NCBI GenBank assembly: GCA_024449915.1
Contig: JAMZAV010003197.1
Coordinates: 1-64,000, forward strand
DNA: 64,000 nt
DNA from: Sweltsa coloradensis
Lineage: Eukaryota > Arthropoda > Insecta > Plecoptera > Chloroperlidae
Direction: 5' to 3'
Each line of letters starts with the position of its first letter. Position 1 is the stretch's first letter. Below, one piece after another: positions 9,663 to 20,080 of the stretch. The position numbers and the translations under genes are program-made. Below the pieces are notes generated by a model. That model was not told the origin of the DNA. It saw only the letters and a program-made list of their open reading frames with translations, and did not search any database.

Positions 9663-10096
9663 CTGGTCAACCAGGTCCAAGGTCTACTAGATCGGCGGTG
9701 AGAGGCGGAGATATAGTAGACCTTGCCCAGGTCAACAGGCGCAGGAATCTTGAAACTCTCCGTCAACAAGGCGGTGCACGAAACATTGTCGCACTTTCAT
9801 TTGTTTTCAACTTTTCTCGGCCAAGATAGACGCGTTTGGTTCTGTGAACGTATATTTAACAAGATATTGTGATGAATGCTGACTATTTTTTGGTATTATT
9901 ACATGTACAGTGTACATGAGATATCATACAGCAAGGATGGAGCAAATAGAGGTTGGATTCTTCACTTGGTTCACATGTGGAAACTATTGGCTTTGTAGCA
10001 TTGGCATTTTCTCTTGTCACCATTCAGTGAACGTTTATTATTGGACCACTGTTAAGATAGGTTTACTCCCCACTTCCCTATACTTGCCTGTGGCTA

Positions 10097-10462
10097 CCCC
10101 GTCTGGGCCCAGGGTAGAATTGGCCCAGCATGGCTCCGATAATCGTAAAAGGCGATTCAAGAGAAAAAGTCCACATTGCTAACATCAACTAGTATAAAGG
10201 GTAGTATTTTACTACCCAAAAACAGAGGCGGGCTCTGGAAATCGTCGTCGGGGACCTTGCCCCCTTCCCTTGACGACCCATCGACGACAATGACGACAAC
10301 GACACCACGAACGATGACGATGACAATGACGACCGCGACATGAGAAACCCCCCTTCCTCCCCTAACCCGTGGCTGGTTCTGACCAGCATGGGCTTCTCCT
10401 CTCCCACCCCCCTGGGTTTTAGAGTACGGTGCACTATGACCTAACGGTTGACGCGTCCTTAT
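10097..10462 (+). repeat. SINE-A copy, full length
   Basis: From CCCCGTCTGGGCCCAGGGTA to GGTTGACGCGTCCTTATTCA. Followed immediately by LINE-T sequence, forming a composite unit. Confidence 0.85.
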
Positions 10463-10642
10463 TCATTGTCAACTTTGTTTGGCTTTTAATATCATCACCA
10501 TTATTTTATTTTCATAAATATTTACTTAAAAATCAATATAATCATCAAACACACTATTAACTCATTTCATAAACGTTCAATATCACAGGCAGCGCAATAT
10601 GACCTAACCGGTTGTAGCGCCCTTGTTTCTCACTTCGTCTTT
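10463..10642 (+). repeat. LINE-T 3' UTR and tail
   Basis: AT-rich UTR with CAATATAATCATCAAACACA, then CAGGCAGCGCAATATGACC and the CCGGTTGTAGCGCCCTTGTT tail. Confidence 0.75.
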
Positions 10643-10660
10643 GGGTCTTGACGTCCACCT

Positions 10661-10850
10661 ACCCGGCGACGATGACAATGACACAACGAACGATGACAAA
10701 GACAATGACGACCGCAACGTAAGAACCCTTTTTCCTTCCCCTACACGTGGCTGGTTCTCCCCAATATGGGCCTCCCCTCCCCATATCTCCTAAGCAAGAG
10801 TGGTGCATTATAAACTTACGGTTGACGCGTCCCTAATCCAAATAAACCAT
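10661..10850 (+). repeat. SINE-A copy, 5'-truncated
   Basis: Begins in the GGCGACGATGACAATGACAC body and ends at GCGTCCCTAATCCAAATAAACC. Confidence 0.8.
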
Positions 10851-10969
10851 ACTCTCTCACTCGTCTTACAACGAATGGTGTCTTCCTAGTTTATATTATA
10901 TATTATTATAGTAGACGAGTGTGGGTGGAGAGCACTTAAAGTTGGTAAAGTTGGTTTAATTATGTATAT

Positions 10970-11148
10970 CGACAACAGTGCTGGCCCGAGCGATAAGCGC
11001 GCGACTTTATTCGGGAGGTCCCGGGTTCAAAACGTAATGTTACCGGGTACTCAACACATGGCTCGCTCACTCGTCCTTGTTAACTTAGGGTCCAGGGTGA
11101 ACATTATACTAACCCGCTCACTTCCAGCAAGGGAACAAGAGAACCCAA
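10970..11148 (+). repeat. SINE-D-like repeat with tRNA-like head
   Basis: CTGGCCCGAGCGATAAG (A-box region) and GGTCCCGGGTTCAAAACG (B box) resemble the head of the element at 30915-31156. The tail GGGTACTCAACACATGGCTCG also occurs inside the segmental duplication at 8.85 and 12.22 kb. Confidence 0.6.
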
Positions 11149-11149
11149 A

Positions 11150-11550
11150 CAAGTCTGCCTTGTTGGTCTTGTGGTTAGAGGCTCTGCTTCCAGTGCAGAA
11201 GGTCCAGGCTTCGATTCCCGCTCTAGGCAAGAGTTTTTTACTTCTGATTTGGAATTCCATCAGTTCTAGGCTTAGGAATTTGTAAACGGTGGCTTTAAAG
11301 CCGTCCTAGCAACGAGGCTTATAATACATTCTCAGATTGTTCCGAATTAGCCTTGTTGATTCTGTTGCTGTTTGCGGGCTGGAATCGTGTCCAGCTTGAT
11401 TGATCGGTGTGACCTACTTAAATGCGCCGGTCTCTATAGTTGGTCAATGTTCGCTCGTCGACGGTGTCGGCGCCTGCAGGGTTGGCTTGGTCTGCTTGAA
11501 ATTTAATGTCTTTACTGATTATCAGTTCTGTGACTGACTGGGAGTTGATA
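11150..11550 (+). mobile_element. SINE-B (tRNA-derived) copy
   Basis: tRNA-like head GTTGGTCTTGTGGTTAGAGG...GAAGGTCCAGGCTTCGATTC with a CTGC-TTCCAGT-GCAG arm (CCA in the anticodon position). The body has CGGTGTCGGCGCCTGCAGGG and GGTTGGCTTGGTC. It is the + strand partner of the minus-strand copy at 9235-9662, so the family's consensus is about 400 bp. Confidence 0.75.
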
Positions 11551-11628
11551 TTTGGAATTAAATGCACATCACAGTCGTAATTCTATCATACTGAAGTCAA
11601 ATTTACCGTAGGCCTTCCGTATAAACAA

Positions 11629-12855
11629 ATGATTAAAATAGCAGATTGTGATAGGCATTTGGTGGAGGTGCCGGGTAGAGCGAGAAAAGTTGGAACTACA
11701 TAAGAATAGCATTGTTGGTGGAGGTGCCGGGTCCTCACTTGCTAATTTCATTTCAGTTTAATTACAAAGGGAGGTATTATTGCTGTGGTATTTTGTTAAG
11801 TATAGCGCACGTGTCGGTGAATTAATTAAGTGTGTTTCAAATATGAAGGTCAGTGTACTATAAGCAACAAATCGCATCTCAGTACTTGTACTTGCTTACT
11901 TATTAAACAGAGTGGACTTTCATAAACGCGTATGTCATTATGATTTTAGGTACCTACACAACTATTTAAAACTGGATTTGCACCTTAGTACTAAGAAAAC
12001 GCTAAAGTTGATGTAAGACAAGAGAGTGAGCCATGTGTCGTGTAACTGGGAACATTCCCATTCTTCCATCTTCGTAAGGCTGGATCCAGCATGGGTCTTT
12101 CCTCTCTAGCCTATCATAGGCTAGAGTGGCGCGTTATGGACTTACAGTTGACGCGCTCTTATGCCAACAAAATTCAAAACTCTACTTTATACTTTAAAAA
12201 TCAATTACTTGAAACAAATGTTACAGGGCACTCAACACGTGACTCGCTCACTCGCCTAGCAATGACTTTGGCGTTTTCCTAGGACTAAGGTCCAATATCT
12301 ATCCAAAATATAGTTGATCCAAATAAATTGTTATTGAAAATAATTAATGTAATTGCGTGAAAGGCAAAACATAAAATAACCACGAGCTACAACTCACGTC
12401 GCAATCGAACTGCGTGATTAGGTCAACCAGGTCCAAGGTCTACTAGATCGGCGGAGAGAGGCGGAGATCTAGTAGACCTTGCCCAGGTCAACAGGCGTAG
12501 GAATCTTGAAACTCTCCGTCAACAAGGCGGTGGACGAAACATTGTCGCACTTTCATTTGTTTTCAACTTTTCTCGGCCAAGATAGACACGTTTGGTTTCA
12601 TGAACGTATATTTAGACAGATATTAATTTAAATACTTACTATTTATTGCTATCATTACAATACAGTGTACATTGAGATATCATACAGCAAGGATGGAGCA
12701 AAAAGGCGTTGGATTCTTTACTGTGATCAAATTTTAACTCGTCGAAACTATTGGCTTTGTAACATTGGCATTTTCTCTTGTCGCCATTCAGTAAACGTTT
12801 ATTATTGGTCCACTGTTAAGATAGGTTTACTCCCCACATCCCTACCCGCCTGTGG
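11629..12855 (+). repeat. Segmental duplication, copy B
   Basis: Paralogue of 8250-10096, starting at ATTAAAATAGCAGATTGTGA and ending near CCCGCCTGTGGCTGG. It keeps the empty sites for the two insertions in copy A, so the insertions came after the duplication (or were lost precisely, which is less likely). Confidence 0.85.
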
Positions 12856-13093
12856 CTGGTTCTGTCAAGCACGGGACTGTCCTCCCCATATCCCCTAGGC
12901 GAGGGGCGAGCTCTGGCAATCATCGCAGGGACAACTCCCCCTTCCCTAGACGACCTCCCTGGCGACGATGACAATGACAAAACGAACGATGACAAAGACG
13001 ATGAAGACCGCGATGAGAGAAGACCTCCATCCCTCCCTCTATACCCGTGTAAGGTTCTGACCATGAGACTTTCCTACCTATATCCTCTTTAAA
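12838..13093 (+). repeat. Rearranged SINE-A copy
   Basis: Holds the GCCTGTGGCTGGTTCTG...CCCCATATCCCCTAGGC 3' segment first, and then the GAGGCGAGCTCTGGCAATCA segment, the GACGATGAC body and a second GGTTCTGACCATG. The parts are out of their usual order, as in a chimera or two truncated copies. Confidence 0.65.
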
Positions 13094-13116
13094 ACACAGT
13101 ATGTTCAGAGTTCCTT

Positions 13117-13120
13117 TTAA
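13117..13120. repeat. TTAA flank, left
   Basis: TTAA here and at 13732-13735 flank the Harbinger-like element. A 3-bp TAA or TTA target duplication typical of PIF/Harbinger would be contained in it. Confidence 0.7.
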
Positions 13121-13731
13121 GGTATGATTCCTATGCGACGACTGAAACTACTATAGCCGCGCGATCAGAGTCGCGCGATCAGAGCCGCTTGTTCAAATTC
13201 CTATGCCGCGACTCTTGTTTCAGTCGTCACGTGATTAGCATGGAGGAAACACTGTTGGTAGCATATTTTATTGAAGAAGAGGAAGAGAAATAATTGTGAC
13301 TAAATATGCTAAATCAATTCAAAAGAAGTGACCCCAAATCAATGTACTTGGCGAGGGAGGAGGAGGGATTTCAAAGTATTCTAAATCAGAGACATCTTTT
13401 GGACGATGCATCAGTGTTTAGGAAATTTTTCTGCTTGAATATTGACCAGTTCAATTACGTTTTGTCACTCAGCTTCACGAAAACAACAATAGTTCTATTA
13501 TTTAATATAGGAAAACACTTCCGATCGCGTGGCGGCTGCGGCTAGACTGCTCCATGGAGCAGTCGAGTCGTCCGGCTCAAGCCGTCTCATAAGAGCCGCG
13601 TCAGTCGCGCGGCTACAGACGCGTCATAGGAACGGGTTCCATTCATTTACCTATAAAGCAGTGAGACTCACAGCCGCGCGTCTACAGCCGCGCGGCTACA
13701 GTCGTATCAGCCGTCGCATAGGAATCCGACC
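13121..13731 (+). mobile_element. PIF/Harbinger-like internal-deletion element
   Basis: 611-bp element with terminal inverted repeats: the left end GGTATGATTCCTATGCGACG is matched by the inverse of the right end (CGTCGCATAGGAATCCGACC). Subterminal GCCGCGCG/CGCGCGGC motifs recur on both sides. Between them lies a stretch encoding the N-terminal part of a Harbinger-type transposase. Only that fragment remains, so the copy is a non-autonomous deletion derivative. Confidence 0.8.
13306..13545 (+). pseudogene. Harbinger (HARBI1-like) transposase N-terminal fragment
   Basis: An open frame of 79 codons. Residues ~20-50 (EEEGFQSILNQRHLLDDASVFRKFFCLN-type) match the region that precedes the DDE domain in PIF/Harbinger transposases, where an 'E..G.f..l...L..dd..Ff.yfRms...F..LL' pattern is usual. 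After ~residue 50 the frame runs into the subterminal repeats and the product becomes meaningless, so none of the three catalytic acidic residues is present. Full-length transposases are about 350-450 residues. The preceding GAAGAAGAGGAAGAG stretch at 13270 may be the start of the ancestral N-terminus. Not functional. Confidence 0.65.
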
Positions 13732-13735
13732 TTAA
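13732..13735. repeat. TTAA flank, right
   Basis: Partner of the TTAA at 13117-13120. Confidence 0.7.
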
Positions 13736-13953
13736 GGGTCGGATTCCCCCGATTCAAGGTAAACCATATAGTATGATGCATTGCGCACAAATTTTGATAT
13801 CGCCCTATCACATGAAGGATTTAGATATTTGACGGAGCCTTACCAACTTTCTACATTTCGCAGAATATCGACAATATTTTATTTCTCAAGTTGGTCCTTA
13901 AAATGTTGTTTTTGTTTTAATTGACAAATTTTAAATTCTCATATATTTTACAA

Positions 13954-14434
13954 GGCCGCTTCGCTAACGCTTGTGCCAGTCGCGTTGATGGATGAGCTTT
14001 TTTGGTTGATTATCGGCCCAAATATCGCGAAAATATCGTAATAAAAACCGAGGGAAAATCGTAAAAGTACGATTACAATGAGAAATATTTCTTCAAATGT
14101 CTCTAAAATCATAGCATATATAATTTCAGTGATTTTAAATTTTACTTAAAGTTCCATCAAGATAGTAGCCGTTTGCCAAATATCTCGAAACTATCTCATT
14201 AAAAATCGAAAAAATCATAAAAGTACGAAAATCATAAGAAATATTTGATCGATTGTACTTAAAAACGTGTAACGTCTAAGTTTAAAGATTTCAAAGGTCC
14301 CCTTAAATTTTGATCAAGATCGTTTATGCCGTTTGCCCGGCAGAGCGCGAAAAAACAAACAGACAGAAAAAAAAAAAAACACCCGAGCTAATTTTTTTGG
14401 GGGTCAGTGAAATTGAAGTCTTCGCTTCGCTCAT
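13954..14434 (+). repeat. 'CTTCGC' repeat family (repeat P), + copy
   Basis: Starts GGCCGCTTCGCTAACGCTTG, with GTCGCGTTGATGGATGAGC, and ends GAAGTCTTCGCTTCGCTCAT. Internal landmarks are AATCGTAAAAGTACGA and GCCGTTTGCCCGG. Two further copies lie in opposite orientations inside the giant palindrome (37264-37858 and 38109-38688). The family type is unknown. Confidence 0.75.
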
Positions 14435-14439
14435 GAAAT

Positions 14440-14517
14440 AAACCTTTTTAAACACATATTTATCAATTGACTAACAATATCACAGGAGTCGCAATGTGAC
14501 TAGTTTCTCACGTCATA
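14440..14517 (+). repeat. LINE-T 3' tail
   Basis: ATCACAGGAGTCGCAATGTG, then CTAGTTTCTCACGTCAT. The ACCGGTTGAAGCG core is deleted. Confidence 0.55.
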
Positions 14518-14526
14518 TAATGTTAA

Positions 14527-15161
14527 AGGGGTTTTAACCGCAAAACTCAAAAAATATATCTCATTCAGGCCAACTAGTAATGAATTTAGCAATCAACAGA
14601 AAAATTATTGGGGACACCATGACCTCCCAAAAAATTGTCAAACATGACATTTTTCGAGCTAGGTCCCATCGGCAAAAATCTCCCATAAGAAATAACATGG
14701 GGACGATCTTTATGCCCCGTGATCTTGAAGGACTTTGATCCAAAAAAATATTGGCCTTTCGTGACGTACTCTTCAACATTTTCTGTAAATCCGCTCTATA
14801 TGTTTGTTTCGTAATTTGGGAAAGTAGTTCGGTCAAAATATGCTGATTACCACGATGGGGTGTGATTTTGGAATGCATTTTTTTTGCGTGTTTGAGGGTA
14901 TATTTGGGCACAGTTTCAAGACACGGGGCATTTTAGATTGGTACTATGCTCTAGTATCTATGTGGACCAAAAAAGAAGCAGGTTAAAGCCGATATGAGAA
15001 ATTTCCCAAAACACCAATTTTCGCAAATTTTCGGATCAAAAAAAATAAAAAATTCGTGTTAAATCACAGTTACAAGATATAATTTTTTAAATGGTCATTT
15101 TAGTGTAGTATTGTGCTATAGATCACGTGGTAAAAAATAATTTTTGGGGTTTTTAGCCCCT
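14527..15161. mobile_element. TTAA-flanked MITE, Kolobok- or piggyBac-like
   Basis: 635 bp between TTAA (14523-14526) and TTAA (15162-15165). The ends are inverted: AGGGGTTTTAACC on the left and the inverse of GGTTTTTAGCCCCT on the right. TTAA duplications are known for Kolobok and piggyBac transposons, and an AGGG start fits Kolobok better. A 116-codon minus-strand open frame (14561-14911) has no resemblance I can name. No transposase is present. Confidence 0.65.
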
Positions 15162-15197
15162 TTAAGTATTCATGTGGTCTGATAATATCGATTTTTA

Positions 15198-15359
15198 CCC
15201 CCGTCTGGCCAGGGGTAGAATAACCGACGTGATATCACATCTTATTTCTCTTCCTTGCCCGTGTCAGGTTCTGACAAGCATGGCCCCTCTTTCCTATATC
15301 CCCTAGGCAAAAAATTGCGCATTGTAACCGATTGACTTGCCCTTAATCCTAATAAACCA
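15198..15359 (+). repeat. SINE-A copy with a large internal deletion
   Basis: Head CCCCGTCTGGCCAGGGGTAG joins straight to CCCGTGTCAGGTTCTGACAA and the tail GCCCTTAATCCTAATAAACC. About 200 bp of the body is missing. Confidence 0.7.
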
Positions 15360-15489
15360 AAAAATCTTGTTGAATACAATATTTAAAGGCCTAAAAGGAA
15401 CAATCGCGTTTTTATTTTTTAACGATTATAAGGCGAGGGAGAAAAGTAACTAACTTCCATTGTTGGTAAATTATTGAATGGTAAATATG

Positions 15490-15686
15490 TAAATTATTAT
15501 TATTTCCAAGAAAATAAACGATATAATTATACTTTTACCATCTTCACCATAATTTTATTTCATTTTATAAACTTATGAAACAATATAATCATCAAACACA
15601 CCATTATCTCAATTCATTATCTTTTAATATCACTTGCGTCGGTATATGACCTTAACCGGTTGAAGCGCCCTAGTTTCTCACGTCGG
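15490..15686 (+). repeat. LINE-T 3' UTR and tail
   Basis: CAATATAATCATCAAACACA, TTAATATCACTTGCGTCGG, ACCGGTTGAAGCGCCCTAGT, TTCTCACGTCGG. Confidence 0.75.
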
Positions 15687-15700
15687 CCTCCGCTGGGAGT

Positions 15701-16070
15701 CCCGTCTGGGTCCGGGGTAGAATTGGCCCAGAGCAAGGCTCTGCTAAACGTAAAAGGCGATTCAAGAGAAAAAGTCCACCTCGCAAACATCAGCTGAAAG
15801 AGCGGAGTATCATACTCCCGAAACTAGAGGCGAGCTCTGGTTATCGTCGTCGGGGACCTTGCCTCCTTCCCCTGACGACCCCCCGGCGATGATGACAATG
15901 ACTCAACGAACGATGACAAAGACGATGACGACCGCGACGTGAGGAACCCCCCTTCCCTCCCCTTACCCGTGGCTGGTTCTGACCAGCATGGGCTCCTCCT
16001 CCCCACCCCCCTTAGGCTAGAGTGGTGCATTATGACCTAACGGTTGACGCGTCCTTAATTCAAATAAACC
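15701..16070 (+). repeat. SINE-A copy, full length
   Basis: CCCGTCTGGGTCCGGGGTAG to TCCTTAATTCAAATAAACC, all landmarks in order. It lies 15 bp after a LINE-T tail. Confidence 0.85.
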
Positions 16071-16215
16071 AAAAAACAATAATAAAATGAAAAAAACATC
16101 CCTGCGTCTCGCCGCTTCGACGCACCCATCGCTCTTATCGACGTTCTCATACTGCACGCAGGTCATTTTCGGCATCACCTTTAGTCAATCTAGGTTATCA
16201 CCTTCCCTCTATACA

Positions 16216-16412
16216 ATCCGATCCCTTGACGACGACGACAATGACACAACGAACACTGTCAAAGACGGTGACGACCGCGAAGTGAGAAACCCCCCATCCT
16301 CCCCTTTCCCGTGGCTGGTTCTGACCAGCATGGGCCCCTCCTCCCCCCCCCCCTTTAGGCTCGAGTGGTGCATTATGACCTAACGGATGACGCGTCCTTA
16401 ATCCAATAAACC
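16216..16412 (+). repeat. SINE-A copy, 5'-truncated
   Basis: Begins at CCCTTGACGACGACGACAAT and ends at GACGCGTCCTTAATCCAATA. The 98-codon open frame that overlaps it starts in unrelated upstream sequence. Confidence 0.75.
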
Positions 16413-16520
16413 CAAAATATCCAAACCCATTACCTTGCCCTTTTTTTTTTAAAATCTATTGCTTTTCCTTTCTAATTCCTTCCCTTGCCTAATTCCCTTC
16501 ATAATCTTTTCCATACCTCG

Positions 16521-16870
16521 AATCTTCCCAAAGCATGGCTCTGATAATCGTAAAAGGCGATTCAAGAGAAAAACTCCACCTCGCAAACATCAGCTAGTAA
16601 GCGCAGAGTATACTACTCCCCGAAACTAGAGGCGAGCTCTGACAATCGTCGTCGGGGACACTTCCCCTTTCCCTTGACGAACTCCCTGACGATGACGACG
16701 ACGACTATGCACCACGAACGATGACAAAGACGACGACGACCGCGACGCGAGAAACCCCCTTCCAAACCTTACCCGTGGCTGGTTCTGACCACCATGGGCC
16801 CCCCTCAACATATCCCCTAGGCTAGAGTGGTGCATGCATTATGAGTGACCTAACGGATGACGCGTCAAAA
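16521..16870 (+). repeat. SINE-A copy, head-truncated
   Basis: Begins at CCCAAAGCATGGCTCTGATA and runs to ACCTAACGGATGACGCGTC. A small duplication (GTGCATGCATTATGAGTGACC) alters the tail. Confidence 0.8.
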
Positions 16871-16972
16871 TTCAAACCATCAAACACACCATTAACTCAT
16901 CTCATCAAATTTCAATACCACAGGCGGCGCAATATGATCTAACCGGTTGAAGCGTCCTAGTTTCTCACGTTG
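16871..16972 (+). repeat. LINE-T tail
   Basis: CATCAAACACACCATTAACT, CACAGGCGGCGCAATATGAT, CCGGTTGAAGCGTCCTAGTT. Directly abuts the SINE-A tail. Confidence 0.75.
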
Positions 16973-17299
16973 ACGTGTTATCTCGTCTGTTGTCTTGGGG
17001 TCTACGTGCTAAAGAAGTATTCAAGCTGCAACCGCTTCTAATCAGCTATGAAGGGGGATCCTGTATAGTGTTCGCCCCGTGCCCACAAGTCAGCCCCTTC
17101 AGCCTCAAGGGCCATCACAACTTCTGTTTGGCGCCCGCAATGTGTATAGAGCACTGTCTGCTCCCAAAGCCAATCAGTACAAGTGTAGAGCTTAATCATT
17201 CTTTAGGGTTGGTTATTTAGTTAATATGCAATTATCTACTTTTGCCTAATTACGTCATACATTTAGGCAATAATAAATAACCCTAATCAATAGCCACAA
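16973..17299. other. Unassigned stretch
   Basis: An 81-codon + strand open frame (16975-17220) has a cysteine-containing product I do not recognise. Nothing else is seen. Confidence 0.35.
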
Positions 17300-17620
17300 G
17301 GCAGTGGCGTACAAAACGGGGGGAGGGCAGAGGAGGCAGTCCCCCAAGCTTGGACCAAGTGGGGGGCAGAGGGGCAAAACTAACGCGAGTGTTAAATATT
17401 AATCCCAGAATTTCTGTAGTAAATATACACTTATACAATTCAACTGTCACCATGGTAAAACGAATATGTTTGCATGCTTCGTAATTACATAAAAAATATT
17501 GGTTGAAATTTACTAAAATGGACAACTTCACGTTCATTTTTTAGTTTAAAATCGGCAAAAGGGCCTCCGGCGGCTGGGGCTTTACCCCACACCCCAGCTG
17601 CCGCCTACAAAATCTGCCCC
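17300..17620. repeat. hAT-like terminal sequence with G-rich block
   Basis: CAGTGGCGTACAAAACGGGG resembles the CAGNGGCG ends common in hAT elements and their MITEs. Similar CAGTGGCGTA/TACGCCA ends occur near 23.26, 23.85 and 25.12 kb. No transposase and no convincing partner end found. Confidence 0.35.
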
Positions 17621-17639
17621 AACTTTCAAGATCTTAACA

Positions 17640-18053
17640 AGAGAAAAGGTTATTCCCATATGTGACACATGTGATGTACCTTTAACCGTGCATCATATGC
17701 TAGCAGAATGTGCCAAATATGATGCCTTACGCATGCAATTTAATCTCTCCCAAATCATATGAAGAACTTCTAACATATGATAACGGCGACAAACTTTCTA
17801 AATTTCTCATCCATAGTAATCTATTAAACAAAATTTAATTCACATCATACACATTTATTTCCTTCCTTTTCATTCACATACATAACTTTTATTTTGCTAT
17901 TACTTTCATCATCATCAATTTATTTTGTTTTTTATACACTTAAAAAAACAATCTAATCATCAAACGGTACCTGCATTAACTCTTCTTATTTACTTCATTA
18001 ACAGGCGGCGCAATTTGACCTATCCGGTTGAAGCGCCCTAGTTTCTCACGTCT
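17640..18053 (+). repeat. LINE-T 3' end, best-preserved ORF2 C-terminus
   Basis: The + strand reading from ~17655 has a C-x2-C, then 'PLTVHHMLAEC' and 'KYDALRMQFNL'-like residues, the usual C-terminal zinc-binding signature of many LINE ORF2 proteins. After it come the 'ATGATAACGGCGACAAACTT' segment, the 3' UTR and CCGGTTGAAGCGCCCTAGTT. A frameshift near 17755 and stop codons follow. This copy gives the clearest evidence that the tail belongs to a non-LTR retrotransposon. Confidence 0.8.
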
Positions 18054-18117
18054 TCGTCGCTAGGCTAAATCCTCCCTGCCCCTCCGCATATTATGAAGCA
18101 TAATTACAAAAAAACAT

Positions 18118-18215
18118 GTTAATGTTGGATTCTAACCCACGTCTTCGTAGAGCTCTTCGTCTCAAACCAGCGCTCTAATCATGTGCAACTGTGGACGCCT
18201 CCCTCGTGGTCGTAT
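18118..18215 (-). repeat. SINE-C (tRNA-Leu-like head)
   Basis: Minus-strand tRNA-like block with the ACGAAGACGTGGGTTAGAATC B-box region and an arm around GCGCTGGTTTGAGACG. Degenerate relative to the copies at 62.2 and 63.1 kb. A long-variable-arm (class II) tRNA origin is inferred. Confidence 0.55.
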
Positions 18216-18235
18216 CCATACAGTTTCATATAGGA

Positions 18236-18270
18236 TCATCGTTCATACATCGTTCATACATCGTTCATAC
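18236..18270. repeat. 11-bp tandem repeat, three copies
   Basis: ATCGTTCATAC repeated three times. A minor simple repeat. Confidence 0.85.
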
Positions 18271-18383
18271 CTATAGAATATAATGTAGTTCTGCTCTCAA
18301 AGGAGTTGGGTTATCGATGCGTTCTTCCTCTATATGAGAGGGATTTATAAATGTTGAATTGAGAAGAAAAAGTGTTTCCTAGC

Positions 18384-18756
18384 CACCGTCTGAGCCAGGT
18401 GTAGAATTGGCTCAGAGCATGGCTCTGCTAATCGTAAGAGGCGATTTAACAGAAAAAGACCATCTCACTAACATTAGCTAGTATGAAGGGTAGTATTTTA
18501 CTCCCCGTAAATAGAGGCGACTCTGGCCATCGTCGTCGGGTATCTTGCCCTCTTCCCTTGACGACCCTTCGACGACGATGTCGACAATGACACCACGAAC
18601 GATGACAAAGACAATAACGACAGTGACGTTAGAACTCGCCTTTTTGTTCTCCCCTTACCCGTGGCTGGTTCTGACCAGTATGGTTCCGTCCTCCCCATAC
18701 CCCCTAGGCTAGAGTGGTGCATTATGACCTAACGGTTGACGCGTACTTTATCCATA
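18384..18756 (+). repeat. SINE-A copy, full length
   Basis: CACCGTCTGAGCCAGGTGTA to GACGCGTACTTTATCCATAG. More diverged than the 7.2-kb copy. Confidence 0.8.
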
Positions 18757-18769
18757 GAAACCAAAAACC

Positions 18770-19063
18770 AAATATTACATGTTGCCTTGAACAATTCGAT
18801 CTCTCCAAATCATATGAAGAAATATTGTATTCATATTATGAAACGGCAAAAAATTTCAATTTTTATTCTCAGTAATTTGTTTCACCAATTTTTAATTCAA
18901 TGGAATAAATGATTTTTTAAATAAATAATTTTCCTTAACTTTATCAAAGTTTTCGTTTAAAAAACACAATAAACATTAAATTAATCCAACTCAATTTATT
19001 AACTTTTAATATCACAGGCAGTGCAAGGTGACCTGACCGGTTAAAGCGCCCAAGTTCCTCATG
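18770..19063 (+). repeat. LINE-T 3' end
   Basis: Begins 'ACATGTTGCCTTGAACAATT' (ORF2 C-terminus remnant) and ends ACCGGTTAAAGCGCCCAAGT, with a diverged terminus (TTCCTCATGC). Confidence 0.7.
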
Positions 19064-19270
19064 CAGTCTTATTTGTAACAGTTTGGCGACCTTCATAGAG
19101 ATAGGGTTATTCAGTTCCCCTTGTGCCCTGTGTGATCCCCCTGCCTTAATAGACACAACACAAAGTGCTGTGTTTTTCTTTATTTTAGTTCTTTGATAAT
19201 GTTATGCTTTAACCAAATATAAATGATAAACAAGTAAAAAACGCAAGCGGTGATAAGTGAGATAACAAAA

Positions 19271-19375
19271 ATGACGTGAGAACCCCCTATCCTCCCCATT
19301 TCCCCTAGGCTAGAGTGGCGCATTACCTACTATGGTTGACTATGGTTGACGGTTAAGTCGCCTACAACCAAATAA
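19271..19375 (+). repeat. SINE-A 3' fragment
   Basis: ATGACGTGAGAACCCCCTAT, the CCCCTAGGCTAGAGTGGCGC box, and a tail in which TATGGTTGAC is duplicated. Confidence 0.65.
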
Positions 19376-19396
19376 TTTTAATATCATTTTATTATT

Positions 19397-19760
19397 TCCC
19401 CGTTTGGGTTCGGGGTAGAATTGGCCCAGAGCATAGCTTGCTAACCGTAACAGGCGATTCAGGAGTAAAAGTCAATCACGCCAACATCAGCTAGTAAGAG
19501 GGGAGTATAATTACTCCTCGAAACTAAAGACGAGCTCTGGCGATCGTCGTCAGGGACATCTCCCCTTCCCTTGACGACTTCATCAACGACGATGACAATG
19601 ATACAACGAACGATGACAAGACGATGACGACCGCGACGTGAGAAACCGCCCCTTTTTCCTTTATCCGTATCTGGCTCTGACCAGCATGAGTCTCACCTCC
19701 TTATATCCCCTAGTCTAGTGTGGTGCATTATGACCTTACGGTTGACGCGTCCATAATCCT
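19397..19760 (+). repeat. SINE-A copy, full length
   Basis: CCCCGTTTGGGTTCGGGGTA to GACGCGTCCATAATCCTA. Complete order of landmarks. Confidence 0.8.
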
Positions 19761-19789
19761 ATTTTTTTTATTTTTTTAAAACACAATCG

Positions 19790-20080
19790 TATGAATTACT
19801 TCTATAACATGACAACTTCGACAAACTTTCTAAATTTCTTATTCAAAGAAATGTATTTAACAACATTTAATTCCTATAAAATACATTTTATTTATTTATT
19901 CCCATTTAAATACACGATTTTTCTTTAACATTAACTATCATCATGATCATTATCATTTTTAGTATTAACTTTTAAAGAACATGTTCATGAAACATACCTT
20001 AAACTTATTTCATTACTTTTCAATATCACAGGCGGCGCAATATGACCTAACCTGTTGAAGCGCCCTAGTTTCTCATGTCT
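19790..20080 (+). repeat. LINE-T 3' end
   Basis: ORF2 remnant ('ACATGACAACTTCGACAAAC'), AT-rich UTR, CAGGCGGCGCAATATGACC, GTTGAAGCGCCCTAGTTTC. Confidence 0.8.

Larger units (their letters stand above)
8250..10096 (+). repeat. Segmental duplication, copy A
   Basis: The sequence from ATTAAAATAGCAGATTGTGA to CCCTATACTTGCCTGTGGCT recurs at 11629-12855. Copy A is ~620 bp longer because it holds a LINE-T tail (8945-9131) and a SINE-B (9235-9662) that are absent from copy B. Both copies include a GGCTAGAGTGGCGCGTTATGG SINE-A-like tail and a GGGCACTCAACACATGACTCG block. Confidence 0.85.
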
